From contig AP025573.1 in NCBI GenBank assembly GCA_022845895.1, positions 4,094,097-4,158,096 on the forward strand: a stretch of DNA of 64,000 bases, written 5' to 3'. The notes below the pieces were generated by a model that saw only the letters and a list, made by a program, of their open reading frames with translations, was not told the origin of the DNA and made no database searches. Below are positions 19,336-27,941 of the stretch, piece after piece. Within the stretch, counting starts at the first letter, position 1, and every line of letters begins with the position of its first letter. The stretch comes from Lachnospiraceae bacterium (GTDB lineage: Bacteria > Bacillota > Clostridia > Lachnospirales > Lachnospiraceae). The translations under genes and the position numbers were made by a program.

Positions 19336-20058
19336 GCTTCTGCGAGCCTCCTGTGCCCTACATGTTTCACCTCTGGTGATTGTTGATTTGCTGACCCCTT
19401 TGCTCCGTCTGCTTTCACAGATCTCATCACTACTATGGGTCAGTCCGACTTCTGCACACCCTTAGACCGTACTCCGTTTCCAAGACTTTGTTTGGTCTTA
19501 CTGTTACCACAGAGATGTACAGACCTCCCAGGTACGCTTGAACTACTTTGCATACTCGCCACGCCCTTGGACCCCGGTGGAACCTTAACATTCTTGCGAT
19601 AGCGAATGTTAATTGCTGTCTGCGGTAAAAGGAAATACATCGACTTCCACTCTTTATAACTTACGGGGCTGATTGGCTTCACGCTTTCGCATTGCGGCTC
19701 TTATGCTCCTTTGCCTACGCTTAAACCTGACCTCGCGGCTTTGGCTCCAAGGCTAAGTACTGGCTGTTCGCTAAACTTTTCCAGAGTGGGAATTTCACCC
19801 ACTTATATTTCAAGCGCCGAACTGGCGCACTCCTATATTTGATGTTCAAATTATATCATTTTATTTTTTGCCAGGCTTTTCACGCAATGCGCTTTTTGAT
19901 TAAGAAAATGCACTTTATAAAACAGAGACATAGAATAAGGGCTGCTGAACGACGGCTTTGAAAACAGAGCCGCCGCCAGCAAAATGTAATATGAGTGTAG
20001 GAAAGGAGCTGCCCAACAGCGTTTTTCTTTTTTGCCGCTGGACAGATATAATAGTTTA

Positions 20059-20401
20059 TTAGCTATTACAGCAATAGACTTTAATTGCTTCACCAAAAAT
20101 TCCGCAACATTCCATGTGGCAAATCTATTGATATACTCGACAAATCGTTCATCTGTTTGATAGAGTTCGCCCAGATACATCAGCATAATAATGCCTTGAT
20201 CTCTTTTAGTGAAAACCCCACTTCACGGTAAAATAGAATTTGTTGTAACTTCTCTAAATCGTTTTCAGAATATAAACGATATTTTGTCTTATCTGCTTTG
20301 GCAGGTTCCAGCAGACTGATTTCATCATAGTAATGCAAAGCACGTATCGTAATGCCGGTCAGCTTTGCTACCTCGTGAATCATCATTTTTTTAGGATTCA
20401 T
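20059..20401 (-). pseudogene. MerR-family regulator with TipAS domain, internally deleted
   Basis: The N-terminal 71 codons are an intact MerR winged helix (MIHEVAKLTGITIRALHYYDE, then a YRLYSENDLEKLQQI segment), ending in TGA right after KEIKALLC. The sequence then jumps to the extreme end of a TipAS-type effector domain (YLGELYQTDERFVEYINRF) and later shifts frame before GEAIKVYCCNS and a stop at 20059. About 130-140 residues of the usual ~250 are missing. A truncated DNA-binding product could still be made. It overlaps the end of the DUF2268 gene (ATGA-type junction). Confidence 0.85.
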
Positions 20402-21314
20402 CCCAAAATCCCTCCACTTCTTTCAGTATTTCATCAGCAGGTGTCATGGTAGCATCAATGATAGATTTTCCTGTTTTTTTCAGATAGTATTTTATCATAT
20501 GATAGCCACAAGCATATCCGGCACAATAGGGTAAACCAACAGGAAAATAATTTTGCATTTTTGCCATTTCATCACCATATAGATATGCTGTCAGGTTATC
20601 TAAGCCCTGTACATCAAGACCTCCCCTAATGATAGGCTTGATATATCCGTTCAAAGTTTCCATATCTGTCTTGCTTACCCACGGCCCTACATTTTCCTCA
20701 CCATATAGGTAAGTAGCAAAGTTTTCAGCAAGTCCCTCACTTATCATCATTTCAGCAAGAGTAATGTCATTGTGCCATTTAATAAACTGGAAACGGACAT
20801 TATGATTTGTTTCATGTGCCAAAGCTACGGGAAGTCTGCTCTTAGTGTGTTCAGATGGAACAAGCCATGTAAAAATGTAGCCGGGAATACCTCCATCTCC
20901 ACAGTAATTATCATTCATTATCATATAAGGGTTCTCTGGATCAGCCAGCAAAACGGTGTAGAAATATTCTTTTATCGGCAACTCAATTTCTGCATCAGTA
21001 AAACACTTTAATGACCGCTCGATAGACTTTTGACAGTTATCCCAAAATTGGTTATCGTCTAACAGTGTAATACTTTGAGCCCATGTTTCATCAATTTTTT
21101 CTGGCAGAAGAAAGCCTAACATACCACTTGCCATAATAACATCATAGCCATTCGGCTGTGCAGCCTTCATTGGCACATTGTAGCAGGCCCATTTCTTTTC
21201 AAAAGGCTTCATCATTTCATAGCGATAAATATCATTCTTTTTAGAAACTGGCGCTTCCATGATTTTTCTGTAGATACCGTCAGAACGAACGGCCTGTACT
21301 TTTAGGATACTCAT
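20391..21314 (-). CDS. DUF2268 putative zinc metalloprotease, 307 aa
   Basis: The zinc-binding HExxH motif is present as HETNH near residue 166, with a downstream glutamate in ISEGLAENFATYLYGE, consistent with a gluzincin-like fold of the DUF2268/YjaZ type. No signal peptide or membrane anchor is visible, so it acts in the cytoplasm unless exported unconventionally. It is first in an operon with the MerR/TipAS gene and is driven by a MerR-type promoter at 21348-21378; in such pairs the MerR protein usually controls the operon. Substrate unknown. Confidence 0.85.
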   Translation of the reverse strand: MSILKVQAVRSDGIYRKIMEAPVSKKNDIYRYEMMKPFEKKWACYNVPMKAAQPNGYDVIMASGMLGFLLPEKIDETWAQSITLLDDNQFWDNCQKSIERSLKCFTDAEIELPIKEYFYTVLLADPENPYMIMNDNYCGDGGIPGYIFTWLVPSEHTKSRLPVALAHETNHNVRFQFIKWHNDITLAEMMISEGLAENFATYLYGEENVGPWVSKTDMETLNGYIKPIIRGGLDVQGLDNLTAYLYGDEMAKMQNYFPVGLPYCAGYACGYHMIKYYLKKTGKSIIDATMTPADEILKEVEGFWDES

Positions 21315-21347
21315 ATTTTGTACTTCCTTTCAATATTTTGTAACCTC

Positions 21348-21378
21348 ATTCTACGGTATGACGGAACGTCAAAGTCAA
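21348..21378 (-). promoter_or_regulatory. MerR-type promoter with 19-bp spacer
   Basis: On the minus strand: TTGACT (21373-21378), a 19-bp spacer (21354-21372) containing the short inverted repeat TGACGTTCCGTCA, and TAGAAT (21348-21353). Over-long 19-bp spacers with a dyad in between are the hallmark of MerR-family-activated promoters. It drives the DUF2268-MerR operon, implying autoregulation. Confidence 0.8.
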
Positions 21379-21573
21379 TAGTTTTTGAAATATTTGAAAA
21401 ATTTCTTTTTACATCCGTTTGCCAGTTTATCCGCACCTTTCGGAATCAACCGTACCCGGCTAAGGTGAACCACACCATCGATCCGGTTCTTTACACATAG
21501 TTTCTGCACCCGGTGCTTGTATTACTCCCATTTCTTTGCAGTTTCTTACATTGTCATTGCGTTCTTTTACAAA

Positions 21574-21607
21574 CAAAAAGCGCCACTGAAAATATGTGGC
21601 GCTTTTT
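21574..21607 (-). terminator. Bidirectional intrinsic terminator
   Basis: Perfect stem AAAAAGCGCCAC/GTGGCGCTTTTT with a 9-base loop, just beyond the DUF3795 stop. The 195 bases between it and the MerR-type promoter hold no gene I can support. Confidence 0.85.
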
Positions 21608-21615
21608 CAAATACA

Positions 21616-22167
21616 TTATCTCTTTTTCTTGTGTAACTTTAAGTCAATATTTTTCGTTGCCGCTGCATCCTGCAGTAATCCAGCAACAAAAGCGCTTTTT
21701 TCTTTGAGCGTCAGTGTTTCCATATCAGGTTTACGGTCAATTTCTTTAAGTACCGTTTGCAGTTCTTGCAGTTCCAGCAGGTTGACGGCTACGCAAAAGA
21801 GTGTCTTTTTGCGGCCATCATTATAATTCGATAATAAAACCTCCAGAATGTTGGCCTTCTCCGCCTGCTCTGCATTATAAGCGTCTATTCCAAGGCGTTT
21901 GGCCTTTTCCATATCGGATTTTCGATTTCGATGTGTTATAAAGGAATCAAAATCGTCAATATGATCATATTTTTCGCAAGGGTATTCACTGCATTGGAAA
22001 CAGTATTGGGCGCCGTTGTGCTCTATGCTGCACCTTGCAATTTTACACGACTGATTTCCTTCACCGCCGCCACAGCCAGGGCAGTTTTTATTCAAAAACA
22101 TGGGGCAAAGCCCGCAATTCAAACCGCAGAGGGAAAATAATTGATTTTGCCGGTTAAATCCTTTCAT
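21616..22167 (-). CDS. DUF3795 family cysteine-rich protein, 183 aa
   Basis: The N-terminal half has the DUF3795 cysteine pattern: SLCGLNCGLCPMF, NKNCPGCGGGEGNQSCKIARC, then YCFQCSEYPCEKYD, suggesting a metal- or Fe-S-binding zinc-ribbon-like domain; the C-terminal half is helical. Function unknown. It is the last of a minus-strand series of single small genes, each with its own binding site, that looks like cargo. Confidence 0.85.
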   Translation of the reverse strand: MKGFNRQNQLFSLCGLNCGLCPMFLNKNCPGCGGGEGNQSCKIARCSIEHNGAQYCFQCSEYPCEKYDHIDDFDSFITHRNRKSDMEKAKRLGIDAYNAEQAEKANILEVLLSNYNDGRKKTLFCVAVNLLELQELQTVLKEIDRKPDMETLTLKEKSAFVAGLLQDAAATKNIDLKLHKKKR

Positions 22168-22252
22168 AGAACCTCCTTAAGCAGCCTACCTGCAAACGGT
22201 TAGGATAAGCTTTAATAATGCTTGACCTAACACAGTAGGAAATTAGAGAATT

Positions 22253-22669
22253 TTAAAACTCATATCTTGTACCATGCGAGAGCAACAGGCCATCTGTTAA
22301 TTCCACACGCAGAATGATGGTGTTTTCATCGTTAAAATCAGTATGGCCGTTATCAATCCATTCAGCAAAGACTTTTTTCAGCTTATCAGCAATCTCACAA
22401 TTCTCTTTTTTTCCGAAATAACCCAGACTGATGCCGTTCCCATGCGCTGTAAACCACTCACCTGCGACTGCAACAACAGGATTATCTTTTATATGCTTCA
22501 TTTTATTTGAGAGTGCATGGGTAATGATATAAAATGCACCATTTTCGTAATAGGCATTGACGTATCGCACATAAGGCGTTGCATTTTCCGTTGTTGCTAA
22601 TGATATAATTGTATCTTTCCCGAAACGCTCAATCATGACCTGTTCTGCTTCTTGACTAAATTCTTTCAT
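22253..22669 (-). CDS. Pyridoxamine 5'-phosphate oxidase-family flavoprotein, 138 aa
   Basis: Split-barrel FMN-binding fold: the FGKDTIISLATTENATPYVR strand pair, AFYIITHALSNKMKHIKDNP (typical PPOX phosphate-binding segment) and VAVAGEWFTAHG. Small clostridial members are thought to reduce or bind F420/FMN-type cofactors or act on xenobiotics; the substrate cannot be read from sequence. The start follows GAGGAG. A standalone gene in the cargo cluster. Confidence 0.85.
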   Translation of the reverse strand: MKEFSQEAEQVMIERFGKDTIISLATTENATPYVRYVNAYYENGAFYIITHALSNKMKHIKDNPVVAVAGEWFTAHGNGISLGYFGKKENCEIADKLKKVFAEWIDNGHTDFNDENTIILRVELTDGLLLSHGTRYEF

Positions 22670-22739
22670 TGAATTATTCTCCTCTTAAAATACACTTTTT
22701 AACTCTGATCAAATTCCAGATAAACCGGAAGCTATATTG

Positions 22740-23144
22740 TTATCGAAAATGTTTCAGTACCATTGCTGAGTAATTATCATATTGCTGAAACCCATATCGT
22801 TCATAAAACGCAATCATCTTAGGATCGGACGGCATAATTTTGACATAAAGGAGGTTTTCAAAGCAACTCATAATCATCTTCATCAATTCATCGCCAATAT
22901 GATGCCCCTGATATGCAGGGTCTACCAGAAGATAATGTAGAAATGCAACTGTTTCGCCATCATCAAGTGCCCGTACCAGTCCAATCAGTTTGTTATCATC
23001 CCATGCTGAAATTACATGCGAAGAATTTTGCATCGCCCGAACGAGTTTATCGGGGTAATTTCCGGACTCCCATCCCACGGACAAAAACAGTCTTTGCAGT
23101 TCTTTCTCTGTAAAAATATGGATGTCTTTATACTCAATTTTCAT
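22740..23144 (-). CDS. GNAT-family N-acetyltransferase, 134 aa
   Basis: Transfers an acetyl group from acetyl-CoA to an unknown amine. Motif A is visible as LLVDPAYQGHHIGDELM (V-x-x-x-QGHHIG acetyl-CoA loop), followed by PSDPKMIAFYERYGFQQYD (motif B). ATG 23144 (MKIEYKDIHIF) is preferred over the upstream in-frame start at 23159. Monocistronic on the minus strand. Confidence 0.88.
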   Translation of the reverse strand: MKIEYKDIHIFTEKELQRLFLSVGWESGNYPDKLVRAMQNSSHVISAWDDNKLIGLVRALDDGETVAFLHYLLVDPAYQGHHIGDELMKMIMSCFENLLYVKIMPSDPKMIAFYERYGFQQYDNYSAMVLKHFR

Positions 23145-23180
23145 ACCACAATCTCTCAATATTTCTTATTTATTTTTCTT

Positions 23181-23738
23181 CTACTCCTTGACAAAGTTTG
23201 ACTTAATGAAAGACTTTACTTGCTCAAGAACATTATCAGTGCCTTTGATACCCAGCATAGGAATATTCAATTTTTCCGCATTTATTCTATTGCTAAGTTC
23301 GCTCATAAAAATGCCTTTACCGCTTATCTCTTTGTTAAAATCTGATGTGGTTTCCACACCGCAGTTCGGCGAGCGATTTGCACCAATAATCCCGATTATC
23401 TCAAAGCCGTAGGCATTGTATTCTGTTATTTGTTTCATCACATAATCAACTTGAACCAGTAGCATTTTATAAGATTCTGCTTTTTGCATTTCTTTACGAA
23501 TACGGGTATTTTCAATAACGACAGGAACATCTGCCCCATTGTTGTTTCCTCTATTAAGCCCTAAACAGCAAAGTTCAGGACATGGCATTTGGACAATACC
23601 AATATCAGCATCAAGAAGAATTTTTATTACATCCTTAAAAGCTGCTGGAAAAACGGCTGTTCCATCAGATATTGAATTTTGATTTAATATACAATGCGCT
23701 ATAAAAATAACTTTTTTGCTTCGACCGTCCTCAAACAT
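23181..23738 (-). CDS. TudS-related putative desulfidase (CD3072-like), 185 aa
   Basis: Related to DUF523/TudS proteins, [4Fe-4S] enzymes that remove sulfur from thiouracil-like compounds. Cysteines that could bind a cluster: AHCILNQN near residue 16, MPCPELCCLG (~53-60), and RSPNCGVETTSDF (~125). These spacings fit the family. The start follows GAGGAAA. Substrate and activity are inferred from family only. Part of the cargo series. Confidence 0.78.
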   Translation of the reverse strand: MFEDGRSKKVIFIAHCILNQNSISDGTAVFPAAFKDVIKILLDADIGIVQMPCPELCCLGLNRGNNNGADVPVVIENTRIRKEMQKAESYKMLLVQVDYVMKQITEYNAYGFEIIGIIGANRSPNCGVETTSDFNKEISGKGIFMSELSNRINAEKLNIPMLGIKGTDNVLEQVKSFIKSNFVKE

Positions 23739-23796
23739 AAATTTTCCTCTTTTTAAGCCCGAATTTGTTTTTGGTTAACTAAAACAAGAAGTGGCG

Positions 23797-24269
23797 TCAC
23801 TCAGCAAGCTGTGTTAATGTATCGCCTGCAATGCGATAGACTGTCCAATCAGACATGGCCTCTGCTCCAACCGACAGATAAAAGTCAATGCTGGGTTTGT
23901 TCCAGTCAAGACACCACCGTTCAAGCCGTCCGCAGCCACGTTCCACAGCGATAGATGCCAATTTTTTCAGAATAGCTTTTCCGTAGCCCTTCCCGCGGCA
24001 TTCCGGCTTGACATACAGATCCTCCAAATAAATACCGGCTCGTCCTAAGAACGTAGAAAAGTTGTGGAAAAAAGTGCAAATCCAACCTCTTTTCCATCTT
24101 CAAGAGCAAAAATCACTTCTGCTTTTTGTTTATCGAAAATCCATGTTTCAAGCGTGGCCTCATCAGCCACAACTACGTTCAGCATTTTTTCGTAATCTGC
24201 AAGTTCTTTGATAAACTGCAGAATCAACAAAGTATCTTTCCGTTCTGCATTTCTAAAAGTTAAATTCAT
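23797..24269 (-). pseudogene. GNAT acetyltransferase split by a one-base deletion
   Basis: The first frame starts at 24269 (MNLTFRNAERKDTLLILQF) and runs to VGFALF; the second frame continues as HNFSTFLGRAGIYLEDLYVK and PECRGKGYGKAILKK to the stop at 23797. Restoring one T in the T6 run (A6 at 24068-24073 on the plus strand) rejoins a normal ~157-aa GNAT protein with an intact acetyl-CoA loop (RGKGYG). The defect could be a real mutation, slippage-mediated switching, or a sequencing error; the rest is well preserved. Confidence 0.85.
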
Positions 24270-24281
24270 TTGTGTTATCCT

Positions 24282-25037
24282 TTATATCAACTTTAGCAGT
24301 TCTGTATGTATATATCCGTTTGTAGCTGCTACGCTGCTGCCTTTTCTCGGATCAAGTGGTTTCCCCGTAAAATCAGTTACTTGACCGCCAGCCTCCTGAA
24401 TTAAAAGCATACCGGCAGCATAATCCCAAGGATTTAGGTATATCTCGAAATAACCTCCCTGTCTGCCACAGGCGGTATATGCCAACTCCAAAGCAGCAGA
24501 GCCAATCCTGCGGACATCCTGGCACTGACCGAACACCCTGCGGAACCGGGCAAAGTTTTCATCGGCCAGCTCTCTTTTTGCTGTTCCCAGCCCAATCATC
24601 GTATCGGATAGTTTTTCTGCGTTTGATACATGTATGGGCTGTCCATTTAGGAAGCAGCCCTTGCCTTTAACCGCTGAAAACACTTCTTCATGGAAGGGAT
24701 CATACACGATTCCCATTACAATTTCCCTCTGACAGCAAAGGGCTAAAGATACAACACTGTGCTGATAATCGTGCATAAGGTTTGTAGTTCCGTCAACCGG
24801 GTCTAAAATCCAAAAGCTATCCGCTTTCATTTCCTGCAGGCCGGTTTCTTCTCCAAGAAACTGAATATCCGGTGCAAAGACAAACAGCTCCTTCTTTAGG
24901 AAATTTTGCACGGCAATATCTACCTGCGTTACATAGTCAGCAAGCCCCTTCTCTTCCACATGGGCAGCCATTTCACGGTTCTTAATCAACCCCTGCGTCT
25001 TTGTTACTAAGCTGATAATTTTCTGAATATCCATATT
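24282..25037 (-). CDS. Inositol monophosphatase-family phosphatase, 251 aa
   Basis: Mg2+-dependent phosphatase of the IMPase/FIG superfamily. Metal-binding motifs are intact: GEETG (~residue 60), DPVDGTTN (~79-86) and NPWDYAAGMLL near 200. The substrate may be inositol phosphate, 3'-phosphoadenosine 5'-phosphate or another sugar phosphate. The frame is open from GTG 25061, but ATG 25037 (MDIQKI) has GGAGGAA at a proper distance and is chosen. It starts 50 bases downstream of the lipoprotein gene. Confidence 0.9.
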   Translation of the reverse strand, partial: NMDIQKIISLVTKTQGLIKNREMAAHVEEKGLADYVTQVDIAVQNFLKKELFVFAPDIQFLGEETGLQEMKADSFWILDPVDGTTNLMHDYQHSVVSLALCCQREIVMGIVYDPFHEEVFSAVKGKGCFLNGQPIHVSNAEKLSDTMIGLGTAKRELADENFARFRRVFGQCQDVRRIGSAALELAYTACGRQGGYFEIYLNPWDYAAGMLLIQEAGGQVTDFTGKPLDPRKGSSVAATNGYIHTELLKLI

Positions 25038-25087
25038 CGTTTCCTCCATCGGTGCAACCACCTTCGATTCTTTTCTTAACGATTTGT

Positions 25088-25456
25088 TTATTCACCTACC
25101 GTGATTTTTATACTTCCTTTTGCCTTTTCTCCTGTTACAGTTACTGTATATGTTCCACTTTCTTTTACTTCAACATCCAATTCTTCCGAAAAGAAAATGC
25201 TTTCACTTTCAGCGATAGGTTCATCATCATTTTTCTGAATTTTATATGACAAATGACCGTCCTCAATTACAATTTCCACATGAATGGTGTCTCCAGCTTC
25301 AACAACTAAATCTTGAGAATCAGTAGTATTAAACGCTGTATATTCCATAATTAGTTGATTGTCATTCCCTATTCTGCTTCCATTGAAATCTGGTGAACAA
25401 GCAGGCAGTGATATGATAAGTAACATGACACTAAAAATAGTCATGTTACTTATCAT
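25088..25456 (-). CDS. Small lipoprotein, 122 aa
   Basis: The N-terminal signal peptide ends in a lipobox (SLPAC, Cys20), so the mature protein is predicted to be anchored to the outer face of the membrane. The mature part is acidic and beta-rich, with a regular strand pattern ending in TGEKAKGSIKITVGE, reminiscent of an Ig-like or carbohydrate-binding-type sandwich, but no family is recognised. The start follows GGAGATG. Monocistronic. Confidence 0.75.
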   Translation of the reverse strand: MISNMTIFSVMLLIISLPACSPDFNGSRIGNDNQLIMEYTAFNTTDSQDLVVEAGDTIHVEIVIEDGHLSYKIQKNDDEPIAESESIFFSEELDVEVKESGTYTVTVTGEKAKGSIKITVGE

Positions 25457-25501
25457 TATTCTTCATCTCCACTTCTGATTTGTTTATTCGTCCATCATGT
25501 A

Positions 25502-25966
25502 TTAGCTATTTAGAAGTTTTGTCAAATCCTCAACGGAAGCATCCATTTTCACAGAAACTTCTTCCATGGTCATGCCGGAAGCAAGAAAGCGCTTTATCAC
25601 CATTTTCATATCCTCGCCAACCTCAATGATATGGCTATCCAAATCGTAAAACCGGATCACCCGCTGGCCCCAGCTATGTTCGATCACTTCTCCCAGATAT
25701 TCGATGTCCGGGTACTGTTTCAGCCTGTCCAGAAAACCGTCAAAATCCTGTTCCTCAAAGACGATTTCCGCATTGTTAGATTTCTTTAATATCTTTTCTT
25801 TCGGCAGATTCACAAGCCAGTCAAAATCCTGCTGCAATGCTAGGCCGCAGGTAAAGGCGATGTTTTTTCCGTAATCCTGAAATACCTCTAATCCAAACAG
25901 ATCCTCATAAAATTTTCTCGCAGCGTTAATGTCCGCCACGGATATAAGCATACATACGTGTTTCAT
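25502..25966 (-). CDS. VOC-family (glyoxalase/bleomycin resistance-like) protein, 154 aa
   Basis: The N-terminal betaalphabetabetabeta module (MLISVADINAARKFYEDLFG) and the second-half strand VIRFYDLDSHIIEVGEDM with the conserved glutamate fit the VOC superfamily. A C-terminal helical tail of ~35 residues (MTMEEVSVKMDASVEDL) is longer than usual for the family. Members range from dioxygenases to drug-binding proteins; the role here is unknown. The start follows AAAGGAG. Confidence 0.87.
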   Translation of the reverse strand: MKHVCMLISVADINAARKFYEDLFGLEVFQDYGKNIAFTCGLALQQDFDWLVNLPKEKILKKSNNAEIVFEEQDFDGFLDRLKQYPDIEYLGEVIEHSWGQRVIRFYDLDSHIIEVGEDMKMVIKRFLASGMTMEEVSVKMDASVEDLTKLLNS

Positions 25967-26029
25967 GCATATACTCCTTTCAAACTGTGGTTTCCCTTTT
26001 TCATAAAAGTTGATGGATTATTTATTCAA

Positions 26030-26065
26030 ATCCAACCGAATTGTTACTGATCTTCACGGTTGGAT
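26030..26065. repeat. Perfect 9-bp inverted repeat downstream of the SLOG remnant
   Basis: ATCCAACCG (26030-26038) and CGGTTGGAT (26057-26065), 18-base loop. It overlaps the 3' end of the truncated SLOG gene and could be its terminator. Confidence 0.5.
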
Positions 26066-26290
26066 ATTTATTATACCACAGGCCAGCCTGTACCTCCACT
26101 TTTTTTCATCTCCGGTTTTATCCAAGTTTAGCCCTATCGGTATTTCCCGCAGTTCCTCCCGATATTGGTGTGAAAAACGAATCGTCTTAACTGTACCGCC
26201 TTTTTCCCGACCGTCATACACTACAATTACACGGTCTGAATGTTCCACCATGTAGCGGTTGCGTTTGGCATAGACGTTGGACTTGGATTG
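26054..26290 (-). pseudogene. 5'-truncated SLOG/DUF1273-like gene
   Basis: The frame encodes YAKRNRYMVEHSDRVIVVYD followed by GREKGGTVKTIRF and a C-terminal tail to the stop at 26054. This is the C-terminal third of the DUF1273/YpsA-like SLOG nucleotide-binding proteins found near partition and transfer genes in ICEs. The N-terminal two thirds are missing and the join with the sigma remnant is near 26290-26330, so a deletion removed the interval between two ICE genes. Confidence 0.75.
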
Positions 26291-26335
26291 AGTAGGTTTA
26301 TTAAGTCATAGGTTAATTCATAGCTCTGAGCTTCC

Positions 26336-26513
26336 TTACTCATAGAATTTCGGATTGCCTTGAAAGTGCGCCTTCTCAGGGTGTAGACAGTGCGGTTCCT
26401 CACCTCCATTCTGGCTGCAATTTCTCCGTCTGTCCAAGCATACCAGAAGTTGAACAGCAAAACCTTCCTCTGCTTCTCTGACAGGCAGAGAGACCTCCTT
26501 CTTTTTGTCAGGA
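26336..26513 (-). pseudogene. Sigma-70 region 4-like gene, frameshifted remnant
   Basis: One frame reads LSEKQRKVLLFNFWYAWTDG, EIAARMEVRNRTVYTLRRR, TFKAIR; a one-base loss then shifts out of the expected KFYE-stop, which is present in the next frame at 26336. It begins at the end of the ParR-like gene. Small sigma-like activators of this kind commonly follow partition genes in Clostridia ICEs. Confidence 0.72.
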
Positions 26514-26882
26514 CTGTCCACGAAATGCCGACAGATTCATGGAAATGTTGCGCAAAACTGCATCGCTTTTCTTTTCAATATCTGCCTTACTGGATACATC
26601 CACAACGGTTTCTGCTGTTTGTGGTTCTTCTCTTTTGGACGGATACTTTTCATAGTCTCCGGTTTGTTCCGTCAGAACCTGCCGGATCAGGCGCCTCAGC
26701 ATATCCATATCTGTAAGTCCGACTCCACATTCCAGCTTCCCTTCATACATTAAGATAGCTCTGACAAGATAATCCGCTTTTTCTCCCCGGCCCAACTGAT
26801 TTAAAATTTCAGCCGCCTGCAGATGCTGCGGATTCCTCTCGTTGAATCCGATGGTAAAGATATACGGGTTTCTCTTATTCAT
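26508..26882 (-). CDS. ParR-like partition partner, 124 aa
   Basis: Small protein starting MNKRNPYIFTIGFNERNPQH with a helical segment (AAEILNQLGRGEKADYLVRA) resembling ribbon-helix-helix ParR/StbB-type proteins that bind centromeric repeats and link DNA to ParM filaments. The C-terminal half is acidic and disordered. ATG 26882 has GAGGAG and overlaps the ParM stop (ATGA); the longer frame to 26951 lies inside ParM and is rejected. Confidence 0.7.
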   Translation of the reverse strand: MNKRNPYIFTIGFNERNPQHLQAAEILNQLGRGEKADYLVRAILMYEGKLECGVGLTDMDMLRRLIRQVLTEQTGDYEKYPSKREEPQTAETVVDVSSKADIEKKSDAVLRNISMNLSAFRGQS

Positions 26883-27813
26883 TCTCCTCACGCTCCTGAA
26901 CCTGATACAATAAATCATATCCCTTGGCATTGGCACAAATATCCTCGACAAACCGGTGTTTCCCCAGCTTCCCGGAAGCGATAAGAAAGTCCTTTAGCAG
27001 CATGGCCCCGCCTCCAAGAAATATCATATAGGTGCTTTTGGTATCAATCCCCCGTTCTCTAAGAGAGGATAGCAGGTCAGTTACAAAGTCCTCTACATAC
27101 CGCTTGATCCAATATACAATCTGGCTGTCATAATACTGCGTCTTGCCTTCAATGATGCTGTCTATGTCTACCTCCTCCAGCACCATATCGTATTCCGCCC
27201 TGGCCTTCGACATGATTCCGTTGTAAAGGTTGATAATTCCATTTTCCAGAGAATCACAGACACTCATATCCAGCGTTCCTTTCCGTACCATAAGATAATC
27301 TGTGGTAAACCCGCCTATATCCACCCCGACAACTTTCGGAATCTCGCTGATTTCTTCCGCATAGAGCATGAGAGCAGCATAATTCTGCGGAAATGCCTTT
27401 ACATCGGAGATAATAATGTCATATGGATGTCCCTGATAGCAGAAGTGTATCATGCCATCCCTGCCTTTAAAGTATTCCTCGTAGCGTTCATAAAGCTCTG
27501 CATAATGCTTCGGCGGAAGGCCGATGGAAAGCTGTACCTGAACAATATCGCCTTCCTCAATCTGAGGATTCTGCGAAAGCTCCTCTGCAATGGAGATCAG
27601 CGTCAGGATGAAGTACCTGAAATCCTTTGTCTTATCCCGCTGGTAGGGCATCCGCTGGCTGGTCAGGGTGTAATATTTCCCCTGATATTCCAGATAGGGG
27701 ATTCCCCTGCCCGGCTTTAAATCATTGACCTCCACGCCTGTGGTAAATACATGGTTTACGGTTTTCATATTACGGTTTCCGTGATCAATCGCTATCCGTA
27801 CTCGTTTAATCAT
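26875..27813 (-). CDS. parM: ParM/StbA actin-like segregation ATPase, 312 aa
   Basis: Actin-fold protein with phosphate-binding motifs: RIAIDHGNRNMKTVN near the N terminus, VGVDIGGFTTDYLMV mid-chain, and the adenosine-binding FLGGGAMLL near residue 270. Polymerises to push sister copies of an extrachromosomal DNA apart. Its presence suggests the element can exist as a replicating circle after excision. Followed without gap by the ParR-like gene; a strong terminator upstream (27879-27912) separates it from the sortase/PAPS-reductase operon, so it has its own promoter in 27814-27878. Confidence 0.9.
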   Translation of the reverse strand: MIKRVRIAIDHGNRNMKTVNHVFTTGVEVNDLKPGRGIPYLEYQGKYYTLTSQRMPYQRDKTKDFRYFILTLISIAEELSQNPQIEEGDIVQVQLSIGLPPKHYAELYERYEEYFKGRDGMIHFCYQGHPYDIIISDVKAFPQNYAALMLYAEEISEIPKVVGVDIGGFTTDYLMVRKGTLDMSVCDSLENGIINLYNGIMSKARAEYDMVLEEVDIDSIIEGKTQYYDSQIVYWIKRYVEDFVTDLLSSLRERGIDTKSTYMIFLGGGAMLLKDFLIASGKLGKHRFVEDICANAKGYDLLYQVQEREENE

Positions 27814-27878
27814 AAAAAACGCCTCCTTTATTCTTTCTACTTACTCAATACGTGAGATGTACATAAGGCGCAAAACTT

Positions 27879-27912
27879 TTTTAAAAAGGCACCAGCAGAA
27901 AAAGCTGATGCC
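27879..27912 (-). terminator. Terminator between the ICE operon and parM
   Basis: GGCATCAGC/GCTGGTGCC stem with a 7-base loop, followed on the minus strand by TTTTTT. It ends the long operon that includes the PAPS-reductase-family gene. Confidence 0.85.
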
Positions 27913-27941
27913 CCTCGGATTTTTCTGAATCCTATATCCTT

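Noticed and set aside
19440..19682. 80-codon minus-strand reading frame upstream of the intron RT gene
   Set aside because: It lies in the 5' ribozyme domains of the group II intron; such frames are common artefacts of the structured RNA sequence.
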